This document shows, piece after piece, positions 18,685 through 22,042 of a stretch of DNA of 22,042 nucleotides. Position 1 is the stretch's first letter. Each line of letters starts with the position of its first letter. The notes under the pieces are model-generated. The model was not told the origin of the DNA. It made no database searches and saw nothing but the letters and a program-made list of their open reading frames with translations. The DNA is from Apostichopus parvimensis. Taxonomy: Eukaryota; Echinodermata; Holothuroidea; Aspidochirotida; Stichopodidae. Location of the stretch: contig KN884671.1 in assembly GCA_000934455.1 (NCBI GenBank), positions 1 through 22,042 of the forward strand, given 5' to 3'. The position numbers and the translations under genes were made by a program.

Positions 18685-18825
18685 ATCAAGATGAATGTAC
18701 AACCACTACTTTGTGTGATAGCATCTCATCAACATGCATGAACATCGATGGCAGCTACAGATGTATGTGCAGGTCTGGTTACACTGGTTCACCTTTCATA
18801 CCTGGACAACAATTTACATGCTCAG
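18685..18825 (+). CDS. Exon encoding a calcium-binding EGF-like domain (third)
   Basis: The exon is 141 bp, 47 codons, with acceptor GGTTACAG and donor GTAAAT. Phases are again 1 and 1; joined to exon 2 it gives DQDEC. The peptide QDECTTTTLCDSISSTC, then CMNIDGSYRCMC and GYTGSPFIPGQQFTC, has six cysteines and the Asp/Asn, Gly, Tyr pattern of calcium-binding EGF domains. It resembles the first exon most (YTGxxxxPG before the last cysteine), which supports intragenic duplication. The next exon would have to begin in phase 1. Confidence 0.9.
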
Positions 18826-18916
18826 GTAAATATAAAAACATCAAATTATCCTAAGTAAATTATTAATTGTCAACCAAGTCAACAAAGCCCAAATTTTCAT
18901 TGTCTCAAATTATAAA

Positions 18917-19203
18917 GTTACTGCTTATCAAATCTCAACAAATAAGTATTTACTCCCAGTTGATATTTACAGATGAATTTGATAATTACATGACAAGGTA
19001 ATTTTATAACATTTTCCCCCACACTGGTAAGCAAGGGGTGTTCTTACTATTACAAGGAGTGTTTGGGGGAGAAGATGGAACTCAAAAGTCGGTCTCAAAC
19101 TTATGGCCGAATTCAGTGTAGCCTTACACCTATCAAAAGAATACTGTATTTATGAAACAAAATTGAAATTGAAAACTAAACTGTTCTCTCTGTTTTTCCT
19201 TGA
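18917..19203. repeat. Diverged intronic duplication, copy 1
   Basis: It shares blocks with 19391-19684: TACTGCTTATCAAA, AATTACATGACAAGGTAA, GGTCTCAAA, CAGTGT and ACTGTTCTCTCTGTTTT. There are many substitutions and indels, so the duplication is old. The offset between copies is about 475-480 bp. Confidence 0.8.
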
Positions 19204-19390
19204 AATGCCATCAATCTAACATTCGAAAAAAAAATTAGGAAAATGAAATGCTTCATTTCCTGAATAGAAATCTATTTTGGTGCTTTAAAATCTTTTCACG
19301 AAAACAAACAATATCTGCAAATACTGCATTGGCAGTCCTCAGGAACCCTCACAAAGCTTAACAAAGGATATTAAGAACAAAACAATAACT

Positions 19391-19684
19391 TTATACTGCT
19401 TATCAAAATCTGATCAATTAAGCATTTCCTCTAGTTGATAATTTACAGATAAATATGACAATTACATGACAAGGTAACCCTTTTCCTTTTGTTCTACACA
19501 CCTGTCAGCAGGAGTGTAGATACTTTTAAAGGGAGGGGGAGGGGAGGAAGTTTTGGTGAGAACGTGGAAATCAAATAATGGTCTCAAAATTAGCAGAAAT
19601 CAGTGTGTTCTTAATACATTCATCAACAGAATAGTTATGAAACAAAACCAAACTTAAAAACAAAACTGTTCTCTCTGTTTTCCA
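19391..19684. repeat. Diverged intronic duplication, copy 2
   Basis: It is the partner of 18917-19203. A G-rich tract near 19540-19560 (GGGAGGGGGAGGGGAGG) is present here, whereas copy 1 has a different insertion. The copy ends in an acceptor-like CTCTGTTTTCCAG, but no coding exon follows. Confidence 0.8.
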
Positions 19685-19897
19685 GCTTCATCTACAGTAT
19701 AGTGTGAAAGTAACCTTACTTTTTAACCGGGGTGGAATGCAATAACTTCAGTTATTTGCACTCATTTCTTTTTGTCTAGGCTTGCAATTGTGGTGATTAT
19801 CGCGACACACTGTTTACCTGAGAGCGCATTCCCTGCAATGAACTCAGTTTAGTCTATTCATCTTAGCAGAGGTTAAAAGTCCATAGTTTGGTCCATG

Positions 19898-20314
19898 CAA
19901 GCAATAGCTGTCATCCTAGTTAATTCTATTCATCTAGTCACCAATTTGTTTTCGATCGGAGTGACATGACAACAAAAATTTGAAGAATAAGTTCCAATAG
20001 CTGGAACTGACAATCCTACAAGAGAATTAATAACTCATATCATACAAAATGTAAGGAAAAATAAATAACTTCTATCTTTATGCAGTCAACTTTGTGGTAT
20101 AAAACTGTATACTGTTCATCTTCATTGGCTGAAATATCATAGTTCAGAAAACAAAGTTGAGTTATAAGGAAAGGGGTTTCCCATTCTGCCCAAGATAAGA
20201 CAATAGGACCTCTGTAAGAATGAGGAAAGAAACCAACCACTCATAAATACAACAACAAAGAATTCAAAATTAAAAGGTTTTGAAACATCAGTAACCTTAC
20301 AAAGTATCTTTTTG
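19898..20314 (+). repeat. Dispersed repeat family, copy B
   Basis: It is the second copy of the repeat at 7872-8492, in the same orientation, with about 200 internal bases missing. The terminal portions align with scattered substitutions. Confidence 0.85.
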
Positions 20315-22042
20315 TTTACAGGTTAGACTTACATGAATTTGTCATTACTAGTTTCCATTTTTGCTTCATCATTTGCTTTTTAACTCTTGAGAACTTGCCT
20401 TGCCATTTGCAGCACTAGTTGATGAGCAGCCATCTGTTGTAACACAATATGACACATTTAACCTATAATGGGAGTATGGCACATGGCCATGTTCTTCCAA
20501 GCCTACCACATGTTCTAATTCTCGTTTGTAGACTGAAAACATCAACAAACAAAATGTTTGCCTTCAATAATAAGTTATCCTGGCTAAGAATTTTCTTTTG
20601 ACATTCCTGTGAAGAAAATATCGGACGGGTCAAATCATAGAACATTGTACAGATTCAACAAAAGAAAATGTAGAAGACTAAGTGAAGGAAATTCTTTATT
20701 CATTTCTTTCCCATCCATCCATTTTTTCTATTGCCATTTCTGTTTTAATCTATGCATTGGCCCCTGGTTCCACTTTATCCTAATTAGAACATAACTACTT
20801 ACACACTTTCTGTTCAACTTACCTGGTGAGTTTGTTGACGACAACTGAGCCTTGGCCTGTATTTACTGTACATTTACCACACCAGCTTGGACTGGCATGG
20901 TTTAATTCAGTTAATGGAATTTAGACTATGTCTTGGCAAGCACACTTTTGTAATTCACTGGTGGTTATGATAAAGGATGATTATTTTTATTTATTCATTT
21001 TATTGTTGTTGTTCTTGTGTGTGTATTATTATTATACATGGTCATGGGCGGCGATAGGTGGGGGGGATGGGGGGGTCATTTCCCCCAATATTTTAGGTGG
21101 GGAGGGATATAATATCTAATATCCCCCCAATATTTTGTGGCATAGTTTTTTTGTGTGGCTATAAATACAAAATAATGCGTGAGATTATTTATCCAAATCG
21201 TATTTGGTGCTGGCTAAAACTTCATCCAACACATGCTGCATGAGGTAAATGACTCTTCGTGGTCGTTTCTGTGACCTGTGACTGCTATACGTGTATAGGA
21301 TGTTGTCTCTCATGATTATTATCATAATGTCTGTACATCTCTTGTGTATTAGTGTAAGTACGTACAATCATATATGATCCACATGGATATGGGTTCACTG
21401 GGTTTCCATTTGGCCTGTTTCCTACAAGATTTCTAACCGCAGGCCCAGGGGAGGGGGGGCAAAGGGGGACCGCTCCCCTCCTCGAGCATATTTTTTGTAT
21501 TTTTTTATGATATTAACGTTTTATAGTAGCCGTTGTAAGAGGTTTTAATATTTGTACACTAATAAATTAACTGTGTCTGAATTTTCGAAAATTCCCTGAC
21601 CAACATTCTTCATCATACTTCCCTCTACTCGTGCAATTTTGACCGGTCTGTTAGGCGTTGAAGTGGGTTTTTCTTTATGGGTTGTCCATATATGAAATTT
21701 TGTGCAACATTATGGTTATGTTTTGAAGTGAAATTATTAATCCAATTCTGAACAAATAATGGGCTTAAAACCTGGAATAGTAGGGCTGACGGGTAATGTA
21801 GGCTGTTACGTAGAATTACCTACAAAAGCAATGATCCACAGGACTCTCTGATGCGATGAGGTCGAACATGATATGTGAATGGTGACTATCTTGAAAAAGG
21901 TTATGGATGAAAAAAAACTATTGGGAAAATCTTGGTTCTCAGGCAAAAGTGTACATCTGGTTGGTCATTTTCAAGTGCCATTTCCGGTGATCTGGGGGCT
22001 ATCAAAACCAGAAATTTTCTTCTACGCTGCGCACCAACCAAT
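20315..22042. other. 3' end of the window, largely unassigned
   Basis: No coding region with a recognisable domain is seen. A 17-codon phase-1 candidate exon at 20413-20468 is possible but weak. G-rich tracts are at 21046-21140 and 21436-21480. No clear polyadenylation context for the EGF gene is identified. Confidence 0.55.
21046..21140 (+). repeat. G/C-run block with small hairpin, possible transposon end
   Basis: GGCGGCGATAGG is followed by two runs of seven G, then CCCCCAATATTTT (21082-21094), a GGGATAT...ATATCCC stem (21104-21110 and 21119-21125) and a second CCCCCAATATTTT (21124-21136). Such G-run then C-run ends occur at DNA transposon termini, but no partner end is found in the window. 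The class is not assignable. Confidence 0.5.

Overview
The window looks like non-coding-rich DNA from a metazoan genome, most likely a marine invertebrate deuterostome; echinoderm or hemichordate is my guess, not a demonstrated assignment. It is AT-rich, has very few long ORFs, carries canonical GT-AG introns, and is densely populated with retrotransposon and DNA-transposon remains. I see no bacterial operon, ribosomal RNA or CRISPR array.

The only host gene I can support is on the + strand. Three separate exons (5155-5298, 15161-15313, 18685-18825) each encode one six-cysteine calcium-binding EGF-like domain. Each exon is a multiple of three, begins after an AG with the second and third bases of a split codon, and ends one base into a codon before GT. 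They are therefore symmetric phase 1-1 exons that join into a continuous reading frame, the classic architecture of extracellular EGF-repeat proteins. The gene begins before the window. It may continue past the window or may end at a weakly supported short exon near 20413. The introns are 9.9 kb and 3.4 kb.

Region by region: 1-2297 is non-coding with three tiny tandem duplications. 2298-2611 is a minus-strand tRNA-derived SINE with a (CATA)n tail. Directly head-to-head with it, 2612 to about 5010 is a 5'-truncated but otherwise open CR1/L2-like LINE. The first EGF exon follows at once. The 9.9-kb intron then holds a perfect 24-bp palindrome, a second LINE 3' fragment ending in AATAAA and (ACTCT)n, one copy of an unclassified dispersed repeat, a 2.0-kb TTAA-flanked element carrying a broken THAP-domain gene (Kolobok-like), and 68 bp later a second 2.1-kb element with 18-19-bp terminal inverted repeats. 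That second element contains ten copies of a 16-bp motif, TGTGACGTACGGGACA, and a nearly perfect 214-bp-period duplication. The stretch from 12917 to the second EGF exon is unassigned. After the third EGF exon come a diverged intronic segmental duplication, the second copy of the dispersed repeat, and G-rich tracts that may be DNA-transposon ends.

The most distinctive system is the pair of adjacent DNA-transposon-like units, especially the motif-rich element at 10806-12915. The motif is confined to it and is mostly inverted between its two halves, which suggests an array of transposase-binding sites in a non-autonomous element.
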